Shown here in pieces: positions 33,401 to 44,495 of a DNA stretch of 64,000 bases (positions within the stretch are counted from its first letter, which is position 1; each line of letters starts with the position of its first letter). The notes beneath the pieces are model-generated. The model ran no database searches. It saw only the letters and a program-made list of their open reading frames with translations, and was not told where the DNA came from. The translations under genes were made by a program, and so were the position numbers. This DNA is from Holacanthus passer (Eukaryota > Chordata > Actinopteri > Pomacanthidae), in the NCBI GenBank assembly GCA_025331565.1, contig JAFREQ010000044.1, forward strand, positions 1,302,001 to 1,366,000, given 5' to 3'.

Positions 33401-34946
33401 CCAATTCCAGTCAGCTGTGAGTGTCATCATAACCTAAGATTACTTCTTACTAATATATGGCCAGTCAATATTGTACAGAGATGAAAATCATTACAAAATC
33501 AATTGATGTGCTCCATAATCACAGTGGAGATTCTGAAGCTTCCCATAGGCATTTGTCTCCCTGTGTGTGGCCACAAGCCGACAGGCAGCACAAATAAATC
33601 TCCACGCTCTGCTCCGTCCTTGTGCTCTCTCTTCCCCTGCCTCCCTCCAGATGACTTGTCCTCTGCCTCCCTCTCTTGCTCCAAGTCCCTCGATATTGAT
33701 TGGGACCCTACTGGAGTGAGCAGGGATAAGATAAATAAGGAGTCAGTGGCCATGAACAGCTCTCTCACTCTCCCTAACATGAAGGGAAGGATAATCATCT
33801 GTCAGACCTAGGAAAGTGGCCATGTATTTCTCAGGCCACTTTCATACAAATGGCCTCTCTTGTTACATTAGTCCAAAGGATCCCCAGTCTCCACCCAAAA
33901 CATTCCTCCAAACACACAGGTTTCTGTGACATTTTGATGATTTTAGCTGAAATGCATTTTGGCACATTCAGTAGAACTTGTCATCCTTGTCATATTCGTT
34001 GAATGGCTTAGTTCTTAAAAGAAACCATCTGTAAAACATCCCATCATCAAAACTGAAATGAAATGAGGTACAGCTGCAAACATTACCAGTACTTAATGGA
34101 AGCCTGGTGCATGGTGCCCCCTCAACTGTGTGGCAGAAAACAGCACCATTTAAGCAGGTGCTTGCTTGTTTTCGCTCGGCTCAGGATGATTATCTGAGCA
34201 GTGCACAGGGCATCAAGTTCTTCTACACGGACCATAACACACCCCGTCACACTAGACCTCTATCAATCAAGCCAGATTTCACCGAAATGCAATAAGGAAC
34301 AAAACTGATTGATTGTCACACACCACTATGTACAGCAAAATACTGCTATCTGCACACAAATACACAACACAGGCATGCGTAAAGTCATCTGTAAACACAA
34401 GCACACACAGTGGGGTAAATAACTGCCGGTATCTCTTGCAGCGTCGGGACCAGTGGTGCGAGGCTTCCCCTCAGATTTTGAAAGCCCTATCTGTATCAGG
34501 AACAGCAAACCGAAAAAGCAATTTGCTTTGTCACACAGAGACATGCTTGACTACACTGAATAATTGCACTGCAGCTCTGGAAAGAGCTGTTTTCCTTTTA
34601 TCTAATGAAGGCCTTCAGGGGAGGGAGCACGGGTGTGTGTGTTTTGTGTGTGTATGTGCATGCACATAGGTGTGATATGGAATATACATGTCTCAGGACA
34701 TCTGCATGTATATGTCAACATATATAAGTGTGCAACTGAAAGATAAGCTGTTGAGGCACAAGAAGATTTTCAGTGCTCTGTCTCTATCTGATCCGGTCCT
34801 GCCAGTGTCCCTTTGGTGCTTTCCTTCTTTCAACACTGCTCCACTGCAATATATTGATTCATCAAATCTGCATGTTGCCTCTCGGCTGTGTCTGGTTTCA
34901 GGTTTGAGGCAGTCCCCTGATTCAATAATGCAGAAGCAGACTGGAG
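30483..34946. other. Intergenic DNA, no gene recognised
   Basis: About 30725-31020 has the ACAGGCAG / AACAGG / GGCAGGAA-rich texture of a diverged fish interspersed repeat, but no ends are visible. The remainder has pyrimidine-rich stretches (32390-32620), a CA run near 32048, an isolated TATA-like word at 33289-33298 and a CTATGGCAAC half-site at 33101. Confidence 0.55.
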
Positions 34947-35150
34947 AATAAAAGCCCCTGTGCCTGGCCTCAGACACTAACTCCTGAGAAGTGCTGAGTC
35001 CACACTCTGCTGCCTGCCGGCTTGCCTCTGTGGTGCTTGGCAGAGCAGTGTGGAAGCTGGAGGGACAACTTCAGCCTTCTACCCCCACATAACTAACAGC
35101 AAAGAGGACTGAAAGAGGCCATAGTGAGAATTTGGAGAGTGAGGTTAAAG
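34947..35150 (+). promoter_or_regulatory. Candidate core promoter and non-coding first exon (speculative)
   Basis: A TATA-like AATAAAAG (34947-34954) lies about 200 bases before a perfect donor AAG|GTAAGC at 35150/35151, with no long open frame between. This could be an upstream non-coding exon of the downstream noelin gene. It could equally be chance. Confidence 0.25.
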
Positions 35151-36939
35151 GTAAGCAGTTTGAAGGAAAAAGTGAGTCTTTCCTTCCCCATCTTTCTTTA
35201 TTACTGGTCACAGCAGTGTCCCCAGGCGAATGAGAAGTCAGGGTTTGATCAGCAGGGGCACAGGAAAAGGACGTGGAGATGAGAAAATGAAATCAAACAA
35301 GGAAATACAAGAGTACCTTTACTGATGTCTGCTTGTGTGTTCAGGAAAAGGTCTGTGAATTGCCATAATGACTCCAAAGCATTTGTTCCACTGTGGAACT
35401 GTAATTAAACCATCAGCCACAGTTTGGAGTCTTTAACTTCATAATGAGGCTGAATGTGCGCAGTTCGTGCTCTGTGGATAAGCTGCTGTAATCACTTCTA
35501 TCTGCTTAATTATGTAAAACCATTCTTTTATCCAACGAATGTCTCTTTATCTCTTCCTCTCTCCCTCTCGGTCTCTGTCGTGGTCTCATCTTCTGAACAT
35601 AGCTGGTATAATATAAAAGTAAAGGGATACAGTAGGAATAAACACATGTGCTGGGAGATATCAACCTGAGATCGCTATGTCGGGAATTGTCGGTCCAAAT
35701 GGCTGCTGGGAGATAAAGCACAGCGAGAACTGAGTGTTAACAAAGGGCAGTATATAAGGGAAGAGGTGTGTTAGCTGCAGCTACCTTAGAAGAAGCTGCA
35801 GAGGAATAAGCACATAGCTCCGTCCCTCTGAGAAGCTTTTTATTACCTTTCTCCGTGCCCTCCTTAGTATTGGTCAGAGGGACATTAGAGCTCAGATGGA
35901 AGTATTGTATAAGGCATTTTCTCTTTTTCTTCCCCTCTCAGGTTCATTTTAGATTTCAGGATCACAACGTTGCATGTTTCCTGAATTACAATAGAACTGT
36001 TATTACCATTAGTGGTCCAGATCCAATGTGATGGAAGTGTAGAATTGTGCTGGGTGCTGCAGGTTATTTGCAATGGAAGTAAACACCATCTATCTCCATG
36101 TCCCTAATGGAGACAACCTGGTTGTACTCTTTGTCGATAGACCTACATCAAAGCTCTCCTTCTCCAGTACTTCAGAGATCACTACACTGCTACATGCTTC
36201 ACACACACAAACACATGTACTCTCCCACACATACATGCACTCTTGAGAGTGTAGTATCGGAGACTGAAATCCGGTGATGCTCAGGAACTTTACACCATAA
36301 ACAGGCTGCAACAGGGGCAAAAAAAAAAGCCATAAATGCATGAAAAAACATGAAGCTGCCACTGTTTCAATGGAGCAGAAAAAAAACAGTAGAGAAAAAT
36401 GTCAACAACAAATAGCTGCTGGTTTCTATTGCTGCAGGCGACATGGACTTTGGTTCCCTCATGTTTCTTTCCGCCCGCATTATGCATCATCTTTTCATCC
36501 AATTAAACACAAATACAGGCTGCAGAGTACAACTCAGGGAGCATCTTGGTACTGCTCCTTCTGGGAGGAAGAGACAAAGGAGGCAAACAGCGGTGAAGAA
36601 GCAGGGGAGAAAGGGATGGTTTACGATTTAGACATGGGCAGATGTGATTGTGTGTGTGTGTGTGTGAGGTGACTTCACTTTAAGGATGGACCTCTTGGCC
36701 GACCATCTCTGTGTATCTGCCAGTCTGTGTCTCCCCTCATTTCTTCATGTTTCTGTGAGTCTGTGGAGGGCAGCCCTTCCCCGTTGTTTTGTTTTGATTC
36801 AGTGACATGAGCAGACTGCCGTGCACTTCATCTAGATGAAGATTGATGATGTTTGCCGAATTACGGCGAGGCGCAGACATGGAGCACGGCAGGGCCTCGT
36901 CGCAGGAACCCCAACTGAACCTGAGTTGTCCTTGGCCTG

Positions 36940-37070
36940 GTTGCCTTGGTTACATGCAGGTAGTAAAGTGTGAGGGTGCAAAAAGCCATGTTTAATTCCA
37001 TCTTCAGACAGCCATTGAGGATTTCACACCTTTCTATCCGGGCACTCGGGCGAACATTTCTATGGCAACG
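36940..37070. promoter_or_regulatory. Possible RFX-type X-box pair
   Basis: GTTGCCTTGGTTAC (36940-36953) matches the inverted-repeat X-box with one mismatch in the right arm. CTATGGCAAC (37061-37070) is a good half-site 110 bases on. The surrounding 36840-37080 is more CpG-rich than its flanks. Confidence 0.35.
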
Positions 37071-38290
37071 GCGCATTCTTAACCTTCTGACCTATTGGCT
37101 GGTTCACCACCACTCACTTGTTCTGTATTATTGCAAATGAAAATACATTTCCCTCATCTGTATGGAAGGAGACAGCAGATTTAGGGAGCTGTCTTTGTTT
37201 AAACACTGTTCTGACAGGAAAAGCTTTTTTAAAATGGACTTTTTAATTGTAAAAATGATAGCTTCAGATAAATCCTGCCATGAATGGAGGTTCACGTTAA
37301 CCAGGTTTAGCAAGCTTTTCTGAAATCTCGCGATTCTATATTTTTAAACTTAATGCTTAGATTTACAATGACTTTCCATTAGTGAAGTGGAAAGACAAAC
37401 TCAGCAGGCGGGTGAGTGTTTGCTGTTGCAGTCCATTTGACTACACAAAGACATTGAGCTTTTGGGGCCGCTGAATGAGGGGTTTCATGTTGTTTACATA
37501 GGTGTTGATTAGACATTCATGAGGGAGCATGACTGTCGAATGTGAGATGCATGCTGTTGTAATGTTTGCGCAAGATTTTCATGTTGATTCCTATAATATG
37601 TTTGCAGGAGTGTCGGGTTAACAGTTCTCCATCTGTGTGATTATTGACATGTTGATGCAGTGTGCTTATGTGTGATAAACTGCCTGTGTGTGAATTAATC
37701 AGTGAGTATTAAATTTAAGCCAAAGATTGAGTGCTCCATCGGCTTAACATTATCCTGTGTGCCCATTGGACCAAAACATGAAGATTCGACATTCTGGATA
37801 CTTTCAGGAAGCATATGGTTTTTCAGTCCTATTGCATAGTAACTCAGCAGCACCGGCAGCAGTAGTAACATTATGAAGATCAATAACAACCACAAGCTCT
37901 GTTGTAGGACAGACTCCAATGTTTGCTAGATGGATTGAGCAACTCGTGTTCTCCAACTTCACAAAATCCAATTAGACTGTCTGTGTATGTCTGTGCGATG
38001 ATCTACAATCGAGTCACTCACTTGGCCCATCTACCTGTCTGATATTCACTATAACCACAGACAAAACAATAAGCTTCTCTTTCTCCAGCTCTGCTCTACC
38101 ACAGTTCATTCCCACAAAATGTTTAATATTCTTCTTGCTTTCCAGTTATTTGAGGAGAATCAATTCCTGGAAATTGAAAATCTACATAATGATAGGCTTG
38201 GCAATAGTAGCTCAATACAAATAGTCCCATCCAAACAGCTGTGTTTTAATGCAGAAGAATCATACTTTTGACAAGTAAAGTGTCTGTAGG

Positions 38291-38342
38291 CAGAGAGAGA
38301 GAAAGAGAGAGGGAGAGAGACAGAGAGAGAGGGAGAGAGAGA
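38291..38342. repeat. Imperfect (GA)n tract
   Basis: About 50 bases of GA with GGGA and AAAG interruptions. Confidence 0.85.
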
Positions 38343-40630
38343 TGCTGGTGGTTGTTAAATTTAGTCCTCAGGCCACTTCAGAATAGCAGATATATTGCAT
38401 CGCCTCAAATATTTTAGCAACACACTCACACAGAGGGAAATCACAGATTAACTCATAAAGCATGAAATACAATCAAACAGTGACAATAAGTCAATAACTA
38501 ACATAAACACTGAGGGTAAGTATGAGATGATGAGGAGTGAAAGAGAGAGAATGACTTCAGAGAGGCAGAAAAAGGTTGGAAAGATATAAAAGCTGGTGAT
38601 TTTATTGCCTCATACAGTGCAGTCACATGTGAGGTGGAAAGGGGAGAGAGAAAACGCCTGCTGAGAGGACACACAGTAGCCCTGAAGGTCTGTTTTCTCC
38701 TCTCTTGGCCTTATTGGAATGACTCAGGGATAAAAAAAAAAAAATTGAAATGCTGCATCTTTTACAAATGGGTTATGCTTTGTTTGCATTTACCTCAGAA
38801 ACATTCCCCCAGTTCCCTCAACGCCCTAGGTCTCTAAAGTGTAACGGGGGATGGAGATGGAGGAGGAAATGAAGGAGAGCAACCAGGACAGGGGAGGAGT
38901 CTGTTAGTACAGTGTATTTCCACAGCATGACCATTAAACACGCCGGCACTCTGACCCCATGCAATGACTCAACATCACTTTTACTCACCCTGGCAGCCTT
39001 GGGCATCTCTATTATTCTCAGTCTCATGCTCTACTGTATCTATCTGAGCGGAGGCACAGTCCAGGATGGTACAGTAAAATACAATAACTGCAGAGAAAAC
39101 AAGAGCATAAGAAAGCAGAAATGATTCTTGCATTCGTCTTTGCTTCTTTCTTTCTCGTACACCAACCCACCCTTGCTCCCCCTCCCTCAACCACCCACCC
39201 CGCCTCCTTGTGGTTTTTCCTGCTGGGAAAATAGAGGGGTGTGCACCATGTCACTGAGGGCAGCAGCAGGGGTGGGAGAAAGTCAACCCTCTGCTGAACC
39301 ATACAAGGGCAGAGGCTGAAAGACACAAGCCGTCACACTGACTGATCTAAAATCCTTTCTGAATGTGTTATGAACTAATCCCACTGTTCTAGATGTTAAA
39401 AGCAATGACAAACTAGAGCCACAGGGTTTTGTTTTTAAGGGTAACTTTTCATTGAAATTATACCTGTAAAATAAATCCAATATAGGTGACCTTTGAGGGA
39501 AAAAAAAGGAAAAAATGGTGAAAACAATAAATCTTGTGTCGCTGTTTCCCATACATTGGCTCTCTTTACCTTTATTCTATGAGGATGACTTCCAAACACC
39601 TTCACCCTGCCACTGCTTTACAAAAGGAGTTTCATTATATATTCAAGAAAATGAGTTTGCCAGACTGGATCTGTCTGAGCATAAGATAGAGGTTATATTA
39701 GACTTGGACTTTACAAATATAGTGTTTCCAGACTTTACCATAGTTCAGCTACTTTTAAACAACCCTAGAAAAGAGTGCAACAGTCCCTGTTGTCACTTAT
39801 ACACAAATCTGCTCAGGCCACCAACGTTCACATTTTAGCACCTTCTGCTGATCATGTATATGGTGCTTTATTTTTTAGAATTCATTTCAAATAAAATGGA
39901 GTGGGAGTCTCAACACACTCTTCCCAGCAACAGTGATTTTTATGTTCTGTTTTTCTGGTTTCCACTTCCTTGACTCTGGATAGTCATTAGAAGGATTCAC
40001 AAGAGGTGACATGTTGAGCATTTACCTTTGAAAAATGTTTTTTTTTTCTTTTAAGGCAAGCTATTATTAAGGGGTGAGGATAGGATGCCCAGCAGAGGCT
40101 GTTATGTTTTTCCATACCCAATTCAAGACTACCAGAAGCTACAAACACAGCCTGTCACAAAAAGCAGGGGAATCACAGGCCCACACTCTCCAATCACCAA
40201 CACATCTCACATGGACACACAAATAAAGATGTGAGCATACAGAGGCTGTGTGCACGCCCATTGACAGCCTCACCTGGCATGGAAATACTGATTAGAATTC
40301 CTAACCATCATTTAATTATCTCTGTTAGCTAACGACATCATCATTGTAATCGGGACAAGAATAATCTTTGTCATTTCCCTAAACCCCAGAGAATCCCTCT
40401 ATTTTGGCATCTTCTAATTGGATATGTGTCAGCGCTGAATTGATGGCATTAATGTAGATTTGACAGTCGCTATCTGAATCTTTTACAATGCACACAGTTA
40501 TCATTCACAATCGGGCTCATGAGCAGGAAGACATTATCAATGTCAGCTAAATGTCAGCTCTTTCTTGAGGTACCTGTCAATGCACAGTGGAAACATTCTG
40601 TGGAGCAAAAGACATTGTCTCTGCAAGCAA

Positions 40631-40690
40631 TGCTAGATAAGATATATGATATTCATTTATTAGTCCCACACAGGGAAATTTGCAACTTTC
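40631..40690 (-). mobile_element. Possible retrotransposon 3' tail fragment
   Basis: On the minus strand it reads GCAAATTTCCCTGTGTGGG followed by ACTAATAAATG and TATC-like words. This resembles the 3' ends of dispersed fish LINEs as I remember them. It abuts a tetranucleotide repeat, which often grows from such tails. Confidence 0.5.
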
Positions 40691-40691
40691 C

Positions 40692-40741
<50 letters not shown>

Positions 40742-40769
40742 TCATCCATCCATCCATCCATCCATCTAT
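40691..40769. repeat. Compound (CTAT)n-(ATCC)n microsatellite
   Basis: About 12 CTAT units followed directly by about 6 ATCC units, some 620 bases before the olfm2 exon A start codon. Confidence 0.92.
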
Positions 40770-40822
40770 CTATAGTTGTATCTATAGTCACTGGAGCAGG
40801 AATATTGTGAGTGCAAGCAGGA

Positions 40823-40861
40823 CTCTCTCTCTCTCTTTCTCTCTCTCTCACACACACACAC
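40823..40861. repeat. (CT)n-(CA)n microsatellite
   Basis: CT run with one TTT interruption passing into a CA run, in the proximal upstream region of olfm2. Confidence 0.88.
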
Positions 40862-40899
40862 TCACGCACACGCACGGCCAAGCTCGGCTGCGTCAAAGA

Positions 40900-41382
40900 G
40901 TGGTACTTCTTTGACTGGGCTCCTTGCACATAGACGTGCTGCTCCTAGCGTCGGCACCTTGCAAGCACAGCAGTCACCTTCCAACCTCTGCGCCTCTCCT
41001 GCGCTCTTCTCGCTCAGTCGCAGATATCTGGCGGAGACGAGAGGGGACCGCTGACCGTCCGCTGTCGCCCGATCGCAGCAACCTCCAGGACTTCTCCACG
41101 CTGGCAGATCGGAGCTTTCGCTGTCGCCACCCGCAAAACAGCAACAACATCATCAACAACAAAAAACCATCAGAGTCTATGCTGGAGAAAAGCCGCGCGG
41201 CTGGTCGCTTCACCGAGCCGGAGAGGGCTGCCGTGCGTCCTGGTGATGAGGTTGGTGGCGCACAGCCGACACAGCATTAAAGGAATCCCTCTGTATCTGA
41301 AGAAACCGCCCCAGTGAGGGACAAGAACGGGGGCAGAGCTGCAGGAACCGGTGTCGGCTTGGACGCTATCATTTCGACTGGG
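40900..41382 (+). promoter_or_regulatory. olfm2: olfm2 upstream promoter / 5' leader region (CpG-rich)
   Basis: The densest CpG stretch in the intergenic half of the window, with GC-rich words typical of a TATA-less promoter and leader. It ends at the exon A start codon. Upstream ATGs at 41179 (33 codons, stop at 41280) and 41246 (23 codons, stop at 41317) would form short overlapping uORFs if transcription starts before them. The start site itself is not visible. Confidence 0.6.
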
Positions 41383-41439
41383 ATGCATCTCTTCAGTGCC
41401 ATGTTTCTACTTGTGATGTTAGCTGTCATGCCCTGCGAG
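41383..41439 (+). CDS. olfm2: olfm2 alternative first coding exon A (signal peptide)
   Basis: ATG with G at -3, 19 codons MHLFSAMFLLVMLAVMPCE, then the donor GAG|GTAAGG in phase 0. The peptide is a compact hydrophobic secretion signal of the length of the short first exons of noelins (about 20 residues, joining in phase 0 to the common exon starting near NPEE). A second in-frame ATG at 41401 could also start. Identity rests on signal-peptide character, the CpG leader and position upstream of the certain noelin exon B; the sequence itself is not strongly diagnostic. Confidence 0.7.
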
Positions 41440-42173
41440 GTAAGGAAGGCTTGCACGCAACGAATACGCTTTGTTTAAAAGTTCCTAAAGCAGTGCTGAC
41501 TGCCTCTGGAGGAATTCTGCAATGTGGATAAATGAAGCAGGAACCAACGCCTTAGTAAGAGCTGCAACACAGTTTAAAAGGAGGGGAAATATTATGTTCA
41601 GTCAGAGTGAAGACTGTTTGCATGTTGCAGCATTAAAGAGGAAATTGCTATTGTTCTGAAAGGTATGCAACCCTGCATACTGATGAGAAGCAGTGAAGCG
41701 TAGGTAGAAAGTTCAGCGAAGATATGAGAATAAGAAGAGATGTAGTTGACAGTAAATCTGCCTGAGCTGAGGATTGAACTCTTTGCATTTGCAGACATAC
41801 ATATTGATTTGATTTATGACATGAAGTACGAGTGCAATAAATTCTGGTTGCATTTGTGAGGAGATTGTCTTAAAGGGGAAAGTGAGAGTATAAACAGCAG
41901 AACTGATTCCTGGAGGCTCTGATGCTGTCGATGCCCTCGAGGTCGTTGTTTACGGACCTTCCTATCTACCTCTACATCACTGACAGAAAAGGTTCAGGGA
42001 AACACTGATTACTGATTGCACTGATGAAGCTGAAGGAAGCAATGGAGGGCGACACTGACAGCTTGCTTTACAGGATCTATGTGTGATCTGTGGATGTGAA
42101 CACAAGCCACGCGTGGTTGGTAGTGTATCAGACCAGCGCCAACAAATGGTTGTAGATTGTGGAGATGTGTGAC

Positions 42174-42197
42174 GTGTGTGTGTGTGTGTGTGTGTGT
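42174..42197. repeat. (TG)n microsatellite
   Basis: Twelve GT units. Confidence 0.88.
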
Positions 42198-42505
42198 CTG
42201 TCGTGCTGTATGTGCATGACACTCGAGAAAAGACGTGTCCCTTTGCTAAGAATGACGAGCTCTGATGTGACAGTTGTAAATTGAAGTGAAGGACGGTAAA
42301 TTATTTGACCCAGAAAAGCTTTCAGTCAAGACAGGAGCATTTGAACTTGTGAGGGGTTCAGCTGGTCACTATACTGTACGAGCAGATTAGAAAGTGGAAG
42401 GTCTGATAAAGTAGCTTTAATCCGCCTGTTGGTCAGCTGTGTGTGTGAGCTGAAGTGTGTGTTGACCAGCGCCGGATCGCACCTGTAGTTCTGTGCAGAG
42501 ACACG

Positions 42506-42526
42506 TTCAGCACCACGGACAGCGCC
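42506..42526 (+). promoter_or_regulatory. RE1/NRSE element 1 (REST binding site)
   Basis: The 21 bases begin TTCAGCACCACGGACAGCG and then CC, which is the canonical RE1 consensus at every position I can compare. REST/NRSF binds such sites to silence neuronal genes outside neurons. It lies 1.07 kb after olfm2 exon A. Confidence 0.92.
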
Positions 42527-42565
42527 GAGTCGCGCCTTCCATTAAAAGCAGCGGTCTGAGGGCAA

Positions 42566-42586
42566 TTTAGCACCACGGACAGCGCC
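42566..42586 (+). promoter_or_regulatory. RE1/NRSE element 2 (REST binding site)
   Basis: Same 21-base motif as the first copy with T for C at position 3, a position where the consensus allows either pyrimidine. Starts exactly 60 bases after the first. The intervening sequences differ, so only the motif is duplicated or preserved. Confidence 0.92.
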
Positions 42587-43200
42587 GCCTCGTCTGTTGT
42601 TGAGTGTCACCATTTGGCCAACGACAGATCAGGGCCTCACAAGAAACAAGACTACGAATGAAATGGCAATGTATGTATGTGCATTCTATATGAAAGTGAT
42701 ATTAGAGATGAAGAATAACCAGGGTGGTTCCTCATGAGAAACAGAGACACACTCAGTCTGTTGTGGTGATTTTTCTTTTGGGCTTCTGTGGACCCCAGAT
42801 TTTTCTTCATCTCCAGTGTCCCTAAACAATGCACTTTTACAGCTAATAAGTATGTCTCTCATGATCAGATCAATGTGGCCCACAAAGTTGCCACACTGAG
42901 GAATACAATGTGTTTTGTTAACAATAATGCTCTAACATGTGGACATATGTTGCAGCATACATTAGTGTATTATATGTCATGTCTGCAGGGTAGGAGGACA
43001 CTGCAGTTGACCTTTAACAGTAGCTGTTTTCAGTCTACGGGAGGTATGCTGATGAACAGGTTGTACCGTACACATGTGTGTCGGGTTCAAAGTATGCATA
43101 TAGCACAGATGGTATTAGAGGGGAAAAAAACAAGAGATTTAATTTTGTGTGGGATGAAACAAGGTGCACGAGTTTCCATGTTGCAATAGTGTGCAAGCTA

Positions 43201-43645
43201 GGAGGCAGGAAGACTGAGAATAGGACCCAAAATGCAGACACCAAAGGCAGAGCTAATGCTGTTCAATTATTTATTAACAAAATCAAAGACTTCCTGGATG
43301 GTCAGACAGCCATGGGTCAAAAACAGGCCAGTAAATCTAGATGGAAACTGGCAAGAATTCAAAGTCCACAAACACGCAAGGTCCAGGACAACGAAGTAAA
43401 ATGTCCAAAAGACAAGGAGAACATGAGGAATAAACACTAAGAAGGGCTGGAACGATTGACCCAAGGTACAAGGACAAACTGGCAAAGAGAGAGGGGAACA
43501 CACAGACTAAATACACAAGGAAGTGAAAGAAATCAGCAATCCCAAAGGTGGGAAAAACACAAAGGCAGGAAGTAAAGACAACCAAAACACGGCAGAGGAC
43601 ATACTCTTACAAAATAAAACAGGAAATAGCAAAACTAAAAACCAA
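43201..43645. mobile_element. Diverged fish interspersed repeat (family uncertain)
   Basis: Shows the texture of a common fish dispersed element: AGGACCCAAAATGCAGACACC, TTATTTATTAACAAAATC, GGGGAACACACAGACTAAATACAC, AGGCAGGAAGT and AAAATAAAACAGGAAATAGC, in the usual order. No terminal repeats or target duplication were found and it has no coding capacity. Confidence 0.6.
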
Positions 43646-44437
43646 GACAGTCCAGGGCTGTAATTTAACATTTAATACATTTGTAGCTACATGATAACCC
43701 CAAAATAAAATCATGAAGATGTGTCAATGTACCTCTTTAACCTCCTTTAAATCAAATTCATTATTACGTTTCCTGATGCTAAATGACTGATTTAATGACA
43801 ACCTGAATTTTAACTGACTTTTAAAAATCTAATCTACTTACTATTTCTAACACCTCAAGCAAAATTATGTATTACACAACTTGTCTATCTGACAAACATT
43901 GACACAGCACTATGAATGTTCTTCAATAAGTGTAGAGGAATAAATGTCGCTGTTAAACACTTGCAAATACTACACTGAAAACGTATCTGATGACTTTTTA
44001 TCATATCTCAAGCCCTTCTTCACTTACTGTAATTGACCTTAGGGGACAATTTGTTGTAAGTGTTTACATTAAATATTTAAAGGGCTGAAGGAAAATATGA
44101 CACCACCCATCTCCCTAAGATTGCACACAAACATAAAGAATTGATGACTTTTTGTGCTCTACTGCAATGAGGGTAACACTTGTACCAGTGGAGTTGAGAT
44201 ATCCACATATTTTCAGTCACAGTCTCAGCATAGGCCTGTATCAAATATTTAGTCGGCTTTAATGAGACAGATGCACTTGTTCGTTCACTGCATGTGTTTG
44301 TTAAATACCCATAAAGCCCAGGGGTCCTTAGTGTTACTGATACACATGGGCACATGCTTGACCTTGGCAAAGATGTCTTGCTATGGTGTGCACATTAAGA
44401 CATGCATGACATGACACACTGACATGAGCACATATGT

Positions 44438-44438
44438 A

Positions 44439-44493
<55 letters not shown>
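44438..44493. repeat. Compound (TG)n-(AG)n microsatellite
   Basis: About 10 TG units passing directly into about 18 AG units. Confidence 0.92.

Positions 44494-44495
<2 letters not shown>

Larger units (their letters stand above)
35151..40630. other. Intergenic DNA upstream of olfm2, no gene recognised
   Basis: Contains a TG run at 36646-36666, a GA-rich tract at 38291-38342, and an X-box-like pair around 36940-37070. Open frames here (for example 39515-39838) show no recognisable protein. Confidence 0.55.

Noticed and set aside
39515..39838. 107-codon open frame in the intergenic region
   Set aside because: No family resemblance, AT-rich, no promoter or splice context.
40691..40769. CRISPR-like array
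   Set aside because: It is a simple tetranucleotide microsatellite without spacers, in a vertebrate genome.
40924..41280. 118-codon open frame upstream of olfm2 exon A
   Set aside because: Composition follows the CpG-rich leader, with no recognisable domain and no splice logic; better read as 5' leader with uORFs.
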